DNA of 64,000 bases from Clostridiales bacterium (GTDB taxonomy: Bacteria > Bacillota > Clostridia > Oscillospirales > UBA644): assembly GCA_003343705.1 (NCBI GenBank), contig QAKR01000043.1, positions 27,833-91,832 of the forward strand, in the 5' to 3' direction. Shown piece by piece: positions 33,798 through 42,597 of the stretch. A program made the position numbers and the translations under genes. A model generated the notes under the pieces. That model ran no database searches. It saw nothing but the letters and a program-made list of their open reading frames with translations, and was not told the origin of the DNA. Position 1 is the stretch's first letter. Each line of letters opens with the position of its first letter.

Positions 33798-34118
33798 TAT
33801 ATTATACGCTATATTTTTTTTGGACATTAAGTGTATTCACTGAGTAATAGAAATAACTGTCATATCATATAAGCATAAATTAACCTGGTTTGAGAATCTC
33901 TTGCTTTTCTGCACTACTCCCTGTTGAAATATTATTAATTAATGCTGTACCTATTTTCAAGAACAATCTTAATATGATTAACAAGCCTTGCCTTTCTGCG
34001 GAAAGAGCTGTGGTGCGGAAAAAGTGTCCACCAGACACTTTTTTTACTCGCACCCTTCAAGTCCTGTACCTTATCAAATGCAAATAAAAACAGCACCCTA
34101 ATGGGTGCTGTTTTTATT
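33781..34118. other. Unassigned region between the XRE gene and tRNA-Leu
   Basis: Beyond the XRE promoter I see no convincing gene. It holds a small hairpin (AAGTGTC/GACACTT with T-run, about 34020-34045), a 57-codon open frame on the minus strand (33880-34053, GTG start, VRVKKVSGGHFF...), which I cannot match to any family, a 12-bp inverted copy of the tRNA-Leu T-arm (34056-34067), and the tRNA terminator. It may be a remnant of integration or duplication. Confidence 0.35.
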
Positions 34119-34120
34119 TG
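34081..34120. terminator. Terminator of tRNA-Leu
   Basis: An 18-bp perfect inverted repeat (arms 34081-34098 and 34103-34120, AAACAGCACCC core). On the minus strand it is followed by a GC-poor tail after TTTTT in the second arm. Its outer bases overlap the encoded CCA of the tRNA. Confidence 0.82.
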
Positions 34121-34205
34121 GTGCGGTCAACAGGACTTGAACCTGCACGAACTCGCGTTCACCAGCCCCTCAAGCTGGCGTGTCTGCCTATTCCACCATG
34201 ACCGC
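34119..34205 (-). tRNA. tRNA-Leu (anticodon GAG)
   Basis: A class II tRNA of 87 bases. The acceptor stem GCGGTCA (34205-34199) pairs with TGACCGC (34129-34123). The anticodon stem CCAGC/GCTGG encloses TTGAGGG, giving anticodon GAG (CUC/CUU codons). A long variable arm (TGAACGCGAGTTCGT) and the T-loop GGTTCAAGTCC follow; the discriminator is A and CCA is encoded. Confidence 0.93.
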
Positions 34206-34314
34206 ATATTCTGTTTTATAATATCGCGCTAAATTATTATATCAATAAAATCGATTTTTGTCAAGTCCTGAAATTAAAAAAAATGAAATTTTTAATTTTT
34301 TTCATAATTAAGCA

Positions 34315-34343
34315 TTGACAAAACCTAAAAAACCGTTTACAAT
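34315..34343 (+). promoter_or_regulatory. Promoter of the yicC-remA-gmk operon
   Basis: TTGACA (34315-34320) and TACAAT (34338-34343), 17-bp spacing, about 107 bp before the yicC ATG. It heads the long housekeeping operon. Confidence 0.8.
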
Positions 34344-34449
34344 GTAAAGTGAGCTAATATATATAGTAATAATATAATATAAACAAATTACATATTTAAG
34401 TGGTTTATATTTAAAACTTATTTCTTAAAACAAACATTACGGAGGTTTT

Positions 34450-35328
34450 ATGATAAAAAGCATGACCGGCTACGGCCGAGCACGAGAAGTCCTCAATAAA
34501 CGAGACATAACAGTTGAAATAAAGGCGGTTAACCACCGTTATTTTGAAATGTATGCTCGCATTCCGAGAACATATATGCAAATTGAAGACATGGTACGCT
34601 CTCATTTACAAAAACAAATTGTTAGAGGTAAAATTGAAGTTAGTATTAATATCGACGACACCCAGTCCGACATACGAGGCGTACGTTTAAATGAAAATCT
34701 TTTTGAAGCTTATTATTCTTCACTGAAAGATCTTTCGCAAAAATACAATCTGTCTTTAGATACTTCCGCATCTGTTGCACTGCGCTTCCCTGATGTTTTA
34801 ACACAAACTCGTGATGAAGCTGATCTCGATGAGGTTTGGCAGGATGTTATGAGTGTTTTAGACAATGCACTTTCGGCATTTTTGAAACAGCGTAAAGCTG
34901 AAGGAGAAAGGCTTGCAGAAGATATAATAGCAAAATGCAGTGAGATTGAAAACAACGTAGATTATATCGAAAGCAGATTACCACAAATAGAAGAGGATTA
35001 TATGAAAAAGCTTCGCCAACGTATTGAAGATCTCTTAGGTGATACAAAAGTTGACGAACAAAGGCTTTTAACAGAGGTTGCTATAATGGCTGATAAACTT
35101 GCGGTAGACGAAGAGCTTGTCCGTTTACGTTCGCACACCAAAGGTTTACGCGAAATGTTTAAAAGCGGAGTTTCCGAAGGCAAAAAAATGGATTTTTACA
35201 TTCAGGAGATGAATAGGGAAATTAACACCACAACATCAAAAATTGGTGACATTGGTATAACTAAGGTCGCAATTGAAGTAAAATCTATTATAGAAAAAAT
35301 ACGTGAGCAAGTACAGAATATTGAATAA
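34450..35328 (+). CDS. yicC: YicC/YloC-family endoribonuclease
   Basis: A 292-residue protein with the family N-terminus MIKSMTGYGRA and the C-terminal conserved segment KKMDFYIQEMNREINTTTSKIGD. YicC proteins are stress-linked endoribonucleases. Coiled-coil helices are visible in the middle (about 135-215). The ATG has ACGGAGGTTTT upstream. The next gene follows after 12 bp, in the usual Firmicutes order. Highly confident. Confidence 0.93.
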   Translation: MIKSMTGYGRAREVLNKRDITVEIKAVNHRYFEMYARIPRTYMQIEDMVRSHLQKQIVRGKIEVSINIDDTQSDIRGVRLNENLFEAYYSSLKDLSQKYNLSLDTSASVALRFPDVLTQTRDEADLDEVWQDVMSVLDNALSAFLKQRKAEGERLAEDIIAKCSEIENNVDYIESRLPQIEEDYMKKLRQRIEDLLGDTKVDEQRLLTEVAIMADKLAVDEELVRLRSHTKGLREMFKSGVSEGKKMDFYIQEMNREINTTTSKIGDIGITKVAIEVKSIIEKIREQVQNIE

Positions 35329-35340
35329 TGAGGTACACCC

Positions 35341-35607
35341 ATGAAACTTATTAACATTGGCTTCGGAAATGTTGTGGCTGCTTCTAAAATTGTTGCCATT
35401 GTCAGCCCTGACAGTTCTCCTATTAAGCGTGTTATCCAAGAAGCTCGTGAAAACGGATCGTTAATAGACGCAACTTACGGCCGACGCACAAGAGCAGTAA
35501 TTATAACAGATAGCGAACACGTAATATTAAGCGCAGTACAGCCCGAAACCGTTGCGGCAAGAGCAGAACCCGATGATGAAAACGAAACGGAGGAAGACGA
35601 TGGCTGA
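35341..35607 (+). CDS. remA: RemA-family DNA-binding regulator (DUF370)
   Basis: An 88-residue protein, beginning [20 protein letters not shown], the family hallmark. In B. subtilis RemA activates matrix and osmoprotection genes by binding DNA as a ring-like assembly. The C-terminal about 20 residues are an acidic tail ([13 protein letters not shown]), slightly longer than typical. It lies 12 bp after yicC and overlaps gmk by 8 bp, so it is part of the same operon. Target genes cannot be predicted. Confidence 0.93.
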   Translation: MKLINIGFGNVVAASKIVAIVSPDSSPIKRVIQEARENGSLIDATYGRRTRAVIITDSEHVILSAVQPETVAARAEPDDENETEEDDG

Positions 35608-36178
35608 AATTTTCATAATATCCGGGCCGTCAGGCGTCGGTAAAGATACTTTGATAAAAAAAATGATGCCAAAATTAAGAAATGTCTTTTTGTCCGTATC
35701 CTGTACTACCAGGTCTCCTCGCAAAGGCGAAATTGATAATATAGATTATTGTTTCGTTACCGACACATTTTTTCGTGATCAAGTTAAACAGGGTAATATG
35801 CTAGAATATGCCGATTATTGCACCGTATGTTATGGGACACCAAAGCAGCCGGTTGAAAAAGCATTAAAAGAAGGAAAGCATATAATATTAAAAATTGAGC
35901 GTGCCGGAATGGAGAGCGTTAAAAAAATATATCCTGATGCAATAACAATTTTTATTGCCCCGCCATCACTTGAAGAACTTCGCAACAGAATAATCCTACG
36001 CAAGACAGACAGCGACCGTGCCATAGAAGATCGTATGAACAAAGCAAAAATCGAAATGGAAAAAAGTAAAGATTATATGGAAATAATGGTTAATGACGAT
36101 GTTGATAAAGCTGCTGATAAACTTGCAGGTATAATAAACAAATATATTGAAAAATCTGAAAGAGGTGCACATAAATGA
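35600..36178 (+). CDS. gmk: Guanylate kinase
   Basis: About 192 residues. The P-loop GPSGVGKDT is at residues 9-17; [11 protein letters not shown] and the following IDYCFV segment bind GMP. It phosphorylates GMP to GDP. A longer frame begins at 35552 but overlaps remA; the ATG at 35600 has ACGGAGGAAGACG upstream and gives the standard start [12 protein letters not shown]. Overlaps rpoZ by 4 bp. Confidence 0.93.
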   Translation: MAEIFIISGPSGVGKDTLIKKMMPKLRNVFLSVSCTTRSPRKGEIDNIDYCFVTDTFFRDQVKQGNMLEYADYCTVCYGTPKQPVEKALKEGKHIILKIERAGMESVKKIYPDAITIFIAPPSLEELRNRIILRKTDSDRAIEDRMNKAKIEMEKSKDYMEIMVNDDVDKAADKLAGIINKYIEKSERGAHK

Positions 36179-36387
36179 TTTATCCTAGCATGAGTGATCT
36201 TGTAGACAAAAATAAAAAACAGTGCCGTTATTCTTTAGTGGTCGCTGTTGCAAAACGTGCCAGAGAGCTTGAAAAAGAAGCTGAGAACAATGGCGAAATG
36301 ATAGAAGGAAGAGCTGTCTCCGCAGCTATTGATTCTTTTGCCGACGGAGAAGCAACATACGAAGAGCCTACGCAAGAAAATGCCTGA
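36175..36387 (+). CDS. rpoZ: RNA polymerase omega subunit
   Basis: A 70-residue protein with YSLVVAVAKRARELEKEAE (about 20-38), followed by AVSAAIDSFADGE, the helices that wrap the C-terminal end of the beta-prime subunit. It helps assembly and stability of RNA polymerase. The start ATGA overlaps gmk and its stop is overlapped by priA. Small but certain from context and motif. Confidence 0.92.
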   Translation: MIYPSMSDLVDKNKKQCRYSLVVAVAKRARELEKEAENNGEMIEGRAVSAAIDSFADGEATYEEPTQENA

Positions 36388-38629
36388 AAAAACCGTTCTG
36401 GTGGCAGTTGAAAATGTGCCGTATCCGGCTGATATTCTATACGAATATAAGGTCGGCGGCACAAATGCGCAACCGGGTCATATTGTTACCTTCCCTTTTG
36501 GGAAAGGTAACAAAAAAGCACGAGGTATAGTTTTTGCTTACGGTAAAAACACAGAAGGGAAACGTTTAAAAACCCTAACCTCTCTTTATTCTGATGAAAT
36601 CTATATAGATCACGAAGGAATTCTTTTAGCAGAATTCATGAAAAATAAATACTTTTGCTCGTATTTTGAAGCAGTAAGAACGATAATGCCTTCGGGTATA
36701 ATGTCATCTAAGACAGCCTCTGAGAAAAGTGGAATAAAAGTTTGTTATGAAGAGTATGCTCACATTTCACATACTGCCGAGGAATATAAAAAAAGCCTTG
36801 GTCAAAGTGAACTTGCAAAAAAGCATTTAGCTATTATTGAATTTTTAAAAAATGGTGAACAAACAGTACGTAAAACCCTTGAATACGTAGGTATAACTAA
36901 AGGTGTTTTGCTTACTCTCCAAAAAAAAGGTGTATTAACTCTTGAAAAAAGAGAAGCTTTAAGAAGCCCTTTAAGAGGGATAACACCTCAGAAGGCTATG
37001 CCAACAGCCCTTAATCAAGAGCAACAAACGGCATTTGAACAAATAAGAAAAAAATACGATACAGGCGGTGCACACCTGCTATACGGGGTAACCGGAAGCG
37101 GTAAAACACATGTCTTTATCGCCTTAATAAATGATTTAATAAAACAAAATAAAAGTGTTTTACTTTTATTACCGGAAATATCACTGACTCTGCAAATCGT
37201 TAGGCGGTTTTACGCAGAATACGGTGAAAAATTAGCTGTTTTACACAGTGCTCTCTCCCAAGGTGAACGTTTTGACGAATGGCGTCGTATAAGGGACGGT
37301 CGAGCAACTGTTGTTATAGGAACACGTTCGGCAGTTTTTGCACCGCTCAAAAATCTTGGCGCTATTATTATTGATGAGGAGCAGGAACACACATATAAAT
37401 CCGATATGTCTCCCAAATATGCCGCGGCGGAAATAGCGGCTTTTCGTGTAAAACGTGAAAAAGCTTTTTTACTGACAGCTTCTGCAACTCCTTCCTTTGA
37501 AAGTTGGTACAAAGCACAGAAAGACGAAATAGGTTTTTCCCAACTAACAACAAGATATAACGGCAGGCCTTTGCCTAAAGTCATTGTTGCAGATATGCGC
37601 CCGGAACTGGCAAGCGGTAATAAAGGTCTTTTAGGTAAGATTCTGGGCGAAGAGATTCTAAAAAATATGCAAAACGGCGAACAGTCCGTTTTATTTATGA
37701 ACAGAAGAGGATACAATGCATATGTTTCCTGCCCCAGCTGCGGTTATGTCTATACCTGCCCCAGTTGCGGAATATCTTTAACATATCATAAAACAGATAA
37801 AAAGCTTCGCTGCCATTATTGCGGACATAGCGAAAACCTTTCTTCAACCTGTAAAAAATGTGGAAGTACAGCGCTTTTTTATTCCGGAGCAGGAACACAA
37901 CGGGCAGAAGAAGAAATTAAAAATATCTTCCCGGAATTGCGAATTCTTCGTATGGATGCAGATACGGTTGTAAAAAAAGGTTCTCGTGATAAGATTCTAA
38001 GCGACTTTCGTCAAAATAAATATGACGTACTTTTAGGAACTCAGATGATAACAAAAGGCTTGGATTTCCCGAATGTCACACTTGTAGGCGTTCTTAATGC
38101 CGATGCCTCCCTATATACATCAGATTTCCGCTCTTATGAAAAAACATTTTCACTTATTACACAAGTTGTAGGCCGTGCCGGTCGAGCTGAAAAAGAGGGC
38201 AGAGCGGTTATTCAAACATATTCGCCCGAACATCAAGTTCTTGAATTTGCATTCAAACAGGATTATCCTGCATTTTTTAACAGTGAGTGTGCTCTACGCA
38301 AAGCTCTTATATATCCGCCTTATTGTGATGTTTGCCAAGTTATTTTTTTAGCAGACGGGCTTGTAAAAGCAACAGAAGGAGCGGAAAAGTTTATCGAAAT
38401 GATAAAAAATCTTTCTGCAGAGGAATTTGCGGATGTTCCGTTACGGATTATACAACCTCTTCAGACAGCAGTACCCATGACGGACGGCAAAGACAGGGTT
38501 CGTATTTTACTAAAGTGTAAAGATGTCCGTCGTACCCGAGATCTTTTTGCACGGGTCACAGCGACGTTTATGAAAGAAAATAAAGATATTTACATAAGTA
38601 TTGACATGAATCCTTCAGCAATACTTTAA
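36380..38629 (+). CDS. priA: Primosomal protein N' (replication restart helicase)
   Basis: About 749 residues. An N-terminal DNA-binding domain (MPEKTVLVAVENVPYPADILYEY) precedes the helicase: Walker A GVTGSGKT (236-243), motif II IIIDEEQEHTYKSD, which has Gln where DEEH is typical, SATPSFES, and four zinc-binding cysteine pairs (CPSCGYVYTCPSCG, CHYCG, CKKCG). Motifs V and VI (TKGLDFPNVTLVG, QVVGRAGR) follow. PriA restarts stalled forks. A longer frame starts at 36329 but overlaps rpoZ; the ATG at 36380 begins the family start. Overlaps rpoZ by 8 bp. Confidence 0.94.
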   Translation: MPEKTVLVAVENVPYPADILYEYKVGGTNAQPGHIVTFPFGKGNKKARGIVFAYGKNTEGKRLKTLTSLYSDEIYIDHEGILLAEFMKNKYFCSYFEAVRTIMPSGIMSSKTASEKSGIKVCYEEYAHISHTAEEYKKSLGQSELAKKHLAIIEFLKNGEQTVRKTLEYVGITKGVLLTLQKKGVLTLEKREALRSPLRGITPQKAMPTALNQEQQTAFEQIRKKYDTGGAHLLYGVTGSGKTHVFIALINDLIKQNKSVLLLLPEISLTLQIVRRFYAEYGEKLAVLHSALSQGERFDEWRRIRDGRATVVIGTRSAVFAPLKNLGAIIIDEEQEHTYKSDMSPKYAAAEIAAFRVKREKAFLLTASATPSFESWYKAQKDEIGFSQLTTRYNGRPLPKVIVADMRPELASGNKGLLGKILGEEILKNMQNGEQSVLFMNRRGYNAYVSCPSCGYVYTCPSCGISLTYHKTDKKLRCHYCGHSENLSSTCKKCGSTALFYSGAGTQRAEEEIKNIFPELRILRMDADTVVKKGSRDKILSDFRQNKYDVLLGTQMITKGLDFPNVTLVGVLNADASLYTSDFRSYEKTFSLITQVVGRAGRAEKEGRAVIQTYSPEHQVLEFAFKQDYPAFFNSECALRKALIYPPYCDVCQVIFLADGLVKATEGAEKFIEMIKNLSAEEFADVPLRIIQPLQTAVPMTDGKDRVRILLKCKDVRRTRDLFARVTATFMKENKDIYISIDMNPSAIL

Positions 38630-38655
38630 TAAAAGTCAAGGAGTTTAATATTATA

Positions 38656-39120
38656 ATGGCACTACGCAATATTATAAAAGAGGGCGACGAAACCCTAACA
38701 AAAAAATCACGTCAGGTAACTGAGTTTGATAAAAAGCTTCAAATTCTCATAAAAGACATGAAGGATACACTGAAAAAAGCTGATGGTTTAGGCCTTGCAG
38801 CACCTCAGGTCGGAATTCTTCGTCGTGTTGTAATTATACTTGACGAAGACGGTAAAACTATGCTTACCCTCGTTAACCCTGAAATTATAGATTCAAAAGG
38901 GGAACAAGAAGCTACGGAAGGTTGTCTTTCTGTTCCGGGAATTTTCGGGCAAACCAAACGCCCTGCTGAAGTAACAGTGAAGGCTCTCAATGAAAAAGGA
39001 AAAGAAATAATTTTTACTCGAACAGGCATAACAGCAGTTTGTTGTTGCCATGAAATAGATCACTTGGACGGGATACTTTTCAGAGAACATGTGGAAAAGT
39101 ATCTGGATTCCGAAGATTAA
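38656..39120 (+). CDS. def: Peptide deformylase
   Basis: A 154-residue enzyme with all three active-site motifs: GLGLAAPQVG (44-53), EGCLS (88-92, ligand Cys90) and HEIDH (132-136, two His ligands and the catalytic Glu). It removes the formyl group from new proteins, using Fe2+ or Zn2+. Type 1-like with a normal length. It is 26 bp after priA and 22 bp before fmt. Confidence 0.96.
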   Translation: MALRNIIKEGDETLTKKSRQVTEFDKKLQILIKDMKDTLKKADGLGLAAPQVGILRRVVIILDEDGKTMLTLVNPEIIDSKGEQEATEGCLSVPGIFGQTKRPAEVTVKALNEKGKEIIFTRTGITAVCCCHEIDHLDGILFREHVEKYLDSED

Positions 39121-39142
39121 TATATAAATACGGAGTTTACTG

Positions 39143-40051
39143 ATGAACATTATGTTTATGGGCACATCGGATTTTGCGGTTGCCGCACTTTGTGCACTTT
39201 CCGAAAACAATCTAAAACCAAACATTGTTATATCTCAGCCGGATAAACCTCGCAACAGAGGGATTGTTACACCTACACCGGTAAAAGCAAAAGCTTTGGA
39301 ACTGGGGATTGACGTTTTAACCCCTGATAAAATAAAAAACGGAGAATTCTCTGACACACTTAAAAAATACAATCCGGAAATTATTGTTGTTGTGGCATAC
39401 GGCAAGATTTTACCCAAATACATTCTTGATTTTCCAAAGTTGGGTTGTATAAATATACATGCGTCACTTTTACCTAAATACCGAGGATCAGCGCCTATCA
39501 ACTTTGCTATTATTAACGGTGAAAAGGAAACCGGTGTAACAACAATGTTCATGGATGAGGGCATAGACACCGGAGATATGATATTTACCGAAAAAACTCA
39601 AATTTCAGAAACTGACAATGTAGAAACCCTTCATGATCGAATGGCACAGATGGGCGGAAACCTAATAGTTAAAACACTGAGAGCTTTACAAGAAGGTACA
39701 GCGCCCCGCATTAAACAGGACGGTGAAAGCTCATACGCACCTATGATTGATAACCAAACACGTAAGATAGATTTTTCGTGCGATTCAAAAAAAATTGTAG
39801 ATATTATTAGAGGTTTATGCCCTGTACCGACAGCGTTTTCGACATTTGAAGGTAAAAATGTTAAAATATACGATGCAATACAAGCTGATACAAACATAAA
39901 TGCCGAACCGGGACAAATTTGTGATAATAAAAAACTCATAGTTAAAACAGGTAACGGAGCAATTGAAATTTTATCACTACAACCAGAAAGTAAAAAACGA
40001 ATGAGCGGCGAAGACTTTTTAAGAGGTCATAAAAGCGGCCGCTTTGAATAG
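39143..40051 (+). CDS. fmt: Methionyl-tRNA formyltransferase
   Basis: A 302-residue enzyme with MNIMFMGTSDFAVAAL at the start and the catalytic core CINIHASLLPKYRGSAPI (Asn104, His106) with Asp142 in MDEGIDTGDM. It formylates initiator Met-tRNA using 10-formyltetrahydrofolate. The C-terminal OB-like domain (about 205-302) is present. It pairs with def immediately upstream, as in most bacteria. Confidence 0.96.
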   Translation: MNIMFMGTSDFAVAALCALSENNLKPNIVISQPDKPRNRGIVTPTPVKAKALELGIDVLTPDKIKNGEFSDTLKKYNPEIIVVVAYGKILPKYILDFPKLGCINIHASLLPKYRGSAPINFAIINGEKETGVTTMFMDEGIDTGDMIFTEKTQISETDNVETLHDRMAQMGGNLIVKTLRALQEGTAPRIKQDGESSYAPMIDNQTRKIDFSCDSKKIVDIIRGLCPVPTAFSTFEGKNVKIYDAIQADTNINAEPGQICDNKKLIVKTGNGAIEILSLQPESKKRMSGEDFLRGHKSGRFE

Positions 40052-40062
40052 GAGTGAATTTA

Positions 40063-40755
40063 ATGCCTTATTTTTTCATGGATTATTGGTATATAATACT
40101 TGTAATACCAGCAATAATATTTTCTTTAATTGCCCAAGCAAAAGTTAATTCAACTTATGCACATGCTGCAAAAACAGCTTCGCAAAGCGGCTTAACCGGA
40201 AAAGATATAGCAGAAAGAATTCTGCGTCAAAATGGAATAAATGATGTTTATGTTGTTCCTATTAAAGGAAATTTAACAGATAATTATAACCCTCGTACAA
40301 AAACAATCTCTCTTTCCGAGGGTGTTTATGATTCAACTTCAGTTGCTGCGCTTGGGATTGCAGCACACGAAGCAGGACATACTTGCCAGCATTATCAAAA
40401 CTATTCACCTATCAGTGTCCGAAATGCGATTTTACCTGTTGCCAATATAGGTTCATCATTAGCAATCCCCCTTGTATTAATAGGATTTTTATTCAGCTGG
40501 CAACCCTTAGTTCTTGCAGGAATTGTATTCTTTGCAGCGGTTGTACTATTCCAGCTTGTAACTCTTCCTGTTGAATTCAATGCTTCAAACAGGGCTATTA
40601 AGGTTCTCGAAAGCGGCGTTTTACAGCCTGACGAACTTGCACAAACAAAAAAAGTTCTGTCCGCAGCCGCAATGACATATGTTGCAGCTCTTGCGGTTTC
40701 TCTTGCACAACTTCTCAGGTTAATACTTTTAGCAAGAGGAGACGACAGACGGTGA
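40063..40755 (+). CDS. YugP-type zinc metallopeptidase
   Basis: About 230 residues with four hydrophobic segments and the zinc site HEAGH (102-106) in AALGIAAHEAGHTCQHY; the extracytoplasmic or membrane-facing position is inferred. The YugP family (DUF2268-like Peptidase_Zn) is widespread in Firmicutes but its substrate is unknown. A GTG at 40054 is in frame; AGGAG at 40050 places the ATG at 40063 better. It overlaps rlmN by 4 bp. Confidence 0.88.
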   Translation: MPYFFMDYWYIILVIPAIIFSLIAQAKVNSTYAHAAKTASQSGLTGKDIAERILRQNGINDVYVVPIKGNLTDNYNPRTKTISLSEGVYDSTSVAALGIAAHEAGHTCQHYQNYSPISVRNAILPVANIGSSLAIPLVLIGFLFSWQPLVLAGIVFFAAVVLFQLVTLPVEFNASNRAIKVLESGVLQPDELAQTKKVLSAAAMTYVAALAVSLAQLLRLILLARGDDRR

Positions 40756-41762
40756 CAGACATTTCAAGCTTGACATACGAACAGCTTGGTGAATTTATTA
40801 ATTCCCTCGGGGAGCCTAAATTCAGAGTCAAACAAGTTTTTGAGTGGATTTCACGCGGAGTTCTGTCCTTTGACGAAATGACAAATCTTTCTAAAACTTT
40901 TCGTCAAAAACTTGCTGAGCAAGCAACAATGGCGACTCTTTCTGTTAAAAAAAAACTTGTTGACACAGACGGAACGGTAAAATATCTTTTTGAGCTTTCT
41001 GATGGCAATTTAATAGAAACAGTTGTTATGAGTTATAAACACGGCAAAAGTGTTTGCATTTCCTCTCAAGCTGGTTGTCGAATGGGCTGTAAATTCTGTG
41101 CCAGCACGCTGCTGGGAAAAAATCGTGATTTAACAGCAGGCGAAATGCTTTTACAGGTAGCATACGCTAATAAAGAAAATCATGTTTCCAATGTTGTCGT
41201 TATGGGTGTTGGTGAACCTCTTGATAATTATGATAACCTTATAATATTTTTAAAAAATTTAAAAGATGAAAACGGGCTTAACATCAGCCATCGTCACGTA
41301 TCTGTTTCGACATGTGGAATTGTCCCTAAAATAGACGAGCTTGCAGATGAAGATTTGCAGATAACTCTTTCAATTTCTCTTCATGCACCGGATGACGAAA
41401 CACGTGATATTCTAATGCCAGTTAATAAAACATATAATATAAAAACACTTATATCTGCTTGCGATAGATACTTTAAAAAAACAGGCAGAAGAATTTCTTA
41501 TGAATATACACTTATTAAAGGTGTAAACGATACGGTGATACATGCAGAAAAACTTTCTGTTTTATTAGGCGGAAAGAACTGTCATATAAACCTTATCCCT
41601 GTAAATTATGTTAAAGAAAGAGGGCTTCTGCCGTCTGACAAATCCGCAGCAGATAGATTTTTAAAAACTCTTATAAAAAATGGGCTGAATGCCACTATGC
41701 GCCGGACATTGGGCGGGGAGATAAATGCTTCATGCGGACAACTCCGAAACAGTGAAAGTTAA
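40752..41762 (+). CDS. rlmN: 23S rRNA/tRNA adenine C2-methyltransferase
   Basis: A 336-residue radical-SAM enzyme. The CxxxCxxC cluster motif is Cys109-Cys113-Cys116 (GCRMGCKFC), and a C-terminal catalytic Cys lies in NASCGQLR. It methylates A2503 of 23S rRNA and A37 of some tRNAs. The start is GTG, overlapping the peptidase stop, so it is coupled. Length and motifs are those of normal RlmN, not Cfr. Confidence 0.95.
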   Translation: MTDISSLTYEQLGEFINSLGEPKFRVKQVFEWISRGVLSFDEMTNLSKTFRQKLAEQATMATLSVKKKLVDTDGTVKYLFELSDGNLIETVVMSYKHGKSVCISSQAGCRMGCKFCASTLLGKNRDLTAGEMLLQVAYANKENHVSNVVVMGVGEPLDNYDNLIIFLKNLKDENGLNISHRHVSVSTCGIVPKIDELADEDLQITLSISLHAPDDETRDILMPVNKTYNIKTLISACDRYFKKTGRRISYEYTLIKGVNDTVIHAEKLSVLLGGKNCHINLIPVNYVKERGLLPSDKSAADRFLKTLIKNGLNATMRRTLGGEINASCGQLRNSES

Positions 41763-41837
41763 ATGTAATTGTTGTAAATTAATATTTTAAACATATACTT
41801 ATTTTACACCAATACATGAAAGGACTGGTCATATAAA

Positions 41838-42575
41838 ATGGTATTGCACGGCAAATCCGACATCGGAAAGCAACGACAGCAAAATCAGGATTGCTTTATA
41901 ATACGTATGCTGAGCGACACCACCGGATATGGAATAGTATGTGACGGGATGGGCGGGCATAACGGCGGCAATGTCGCCAGTGAACTTGCTGTGCGCACTC
42001 TTGATAATCTACTTGTTTCTAATTTTGAAGATCCTGCAACCGTAAATATTGAAGCATTGCTCCGAAGTACGGTTCGTACTGCCAACGGAACGGTTTTTCT
42101 ACATTCACTTAAGGACGAAACTCTTAAAGGAATGGGCACAACCGTTGTGATGGCTTATTATATGCCTGAAAGAATATATATAGCCAACGTAGGCGATAGT
42201 CGTGCATACTTTTTTGACGGTGAACGATTAACACAAGTGACACGAGATCATTCACTTGTTCAGGAAATGCTTGATAAAAATGAAATCACTCCTGAAGAAG
42301 CAAAGAGACACCCCTATAAACATGTAATAACTCGAGTTCTGGGCGTTACAAGTGATGTCGATGTTGATATTATGACTATGGATTTCGGGAATGAGGATGT
42401 TCTTTTATTATGTTCGGACGGGCTGACAAATATGCTGACTGACGAAGAAATTGAAGAGGTTTTAGCCGAATTTCCCTATAAAGACGCCTGCGATGAATTG
42501 GTTCGTCTGGCAAACGAACACGGAGGCCAAGACAACATAACCGTAACACTCATCTGCGGTGACAACGCTGTTTAA
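41838..42575 (+). CDS. prpC: PP2C-family protein serine/threonine phosphatase
   Basis: A 245-residue Stp1/PrpC phosphatase. The metal-binding aspartates are in GIVCDGMGGHNGG (about 32-44), IANVGDSRAYF, LLCSDGLTNML and GGQDNITV. It reverses phosphorylation by the kinase encoded next. It follows rlmN by 75 bp; a GAAAGGA site lies before the ATG. Cytoplasmic. Confident. Confidence 0.94.
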   Translation: MVLHGKSDIGKQRQQNQDCFIIRMLSDTTGYGIVCDGMGGHNGGNVASELAVRTLDNLLVSNFEDPATVNIEALLRSTVRTANGTVFLHSLKDETLKGMGTTVVMAYYMPERIYIANVGDSRAYFFDGERLTQVTRDHSLVQEMLDKNEITPEEAKRHPYKHVITRVLGVTSDVDVDIMTMDFGNEDVLLLCSDGLTNMLTDEEIEEVLAEFPYKDACDELVRLANEHGGQDNITVTLICGDNAV

Positions 42576-42597
42576 GGCAAGGAGAAAGGAAACTGAA

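Noticed and set aside
33890..34087. A 65-codon plus-strand frame between the XRE gene and tRNA-Leu
   Set aside because: No ribosome-binding site, runs over hairpins and towards the tRNA terminator, and the protein resembles no family I know.
40752..41762. RlmN homolog as Cfr antibiotic resistance methyltransferase
   Set aside because: Length, N-terminal domain and position in the housekeeping operon fit RlmN; no Cfr-specific feature is visible.
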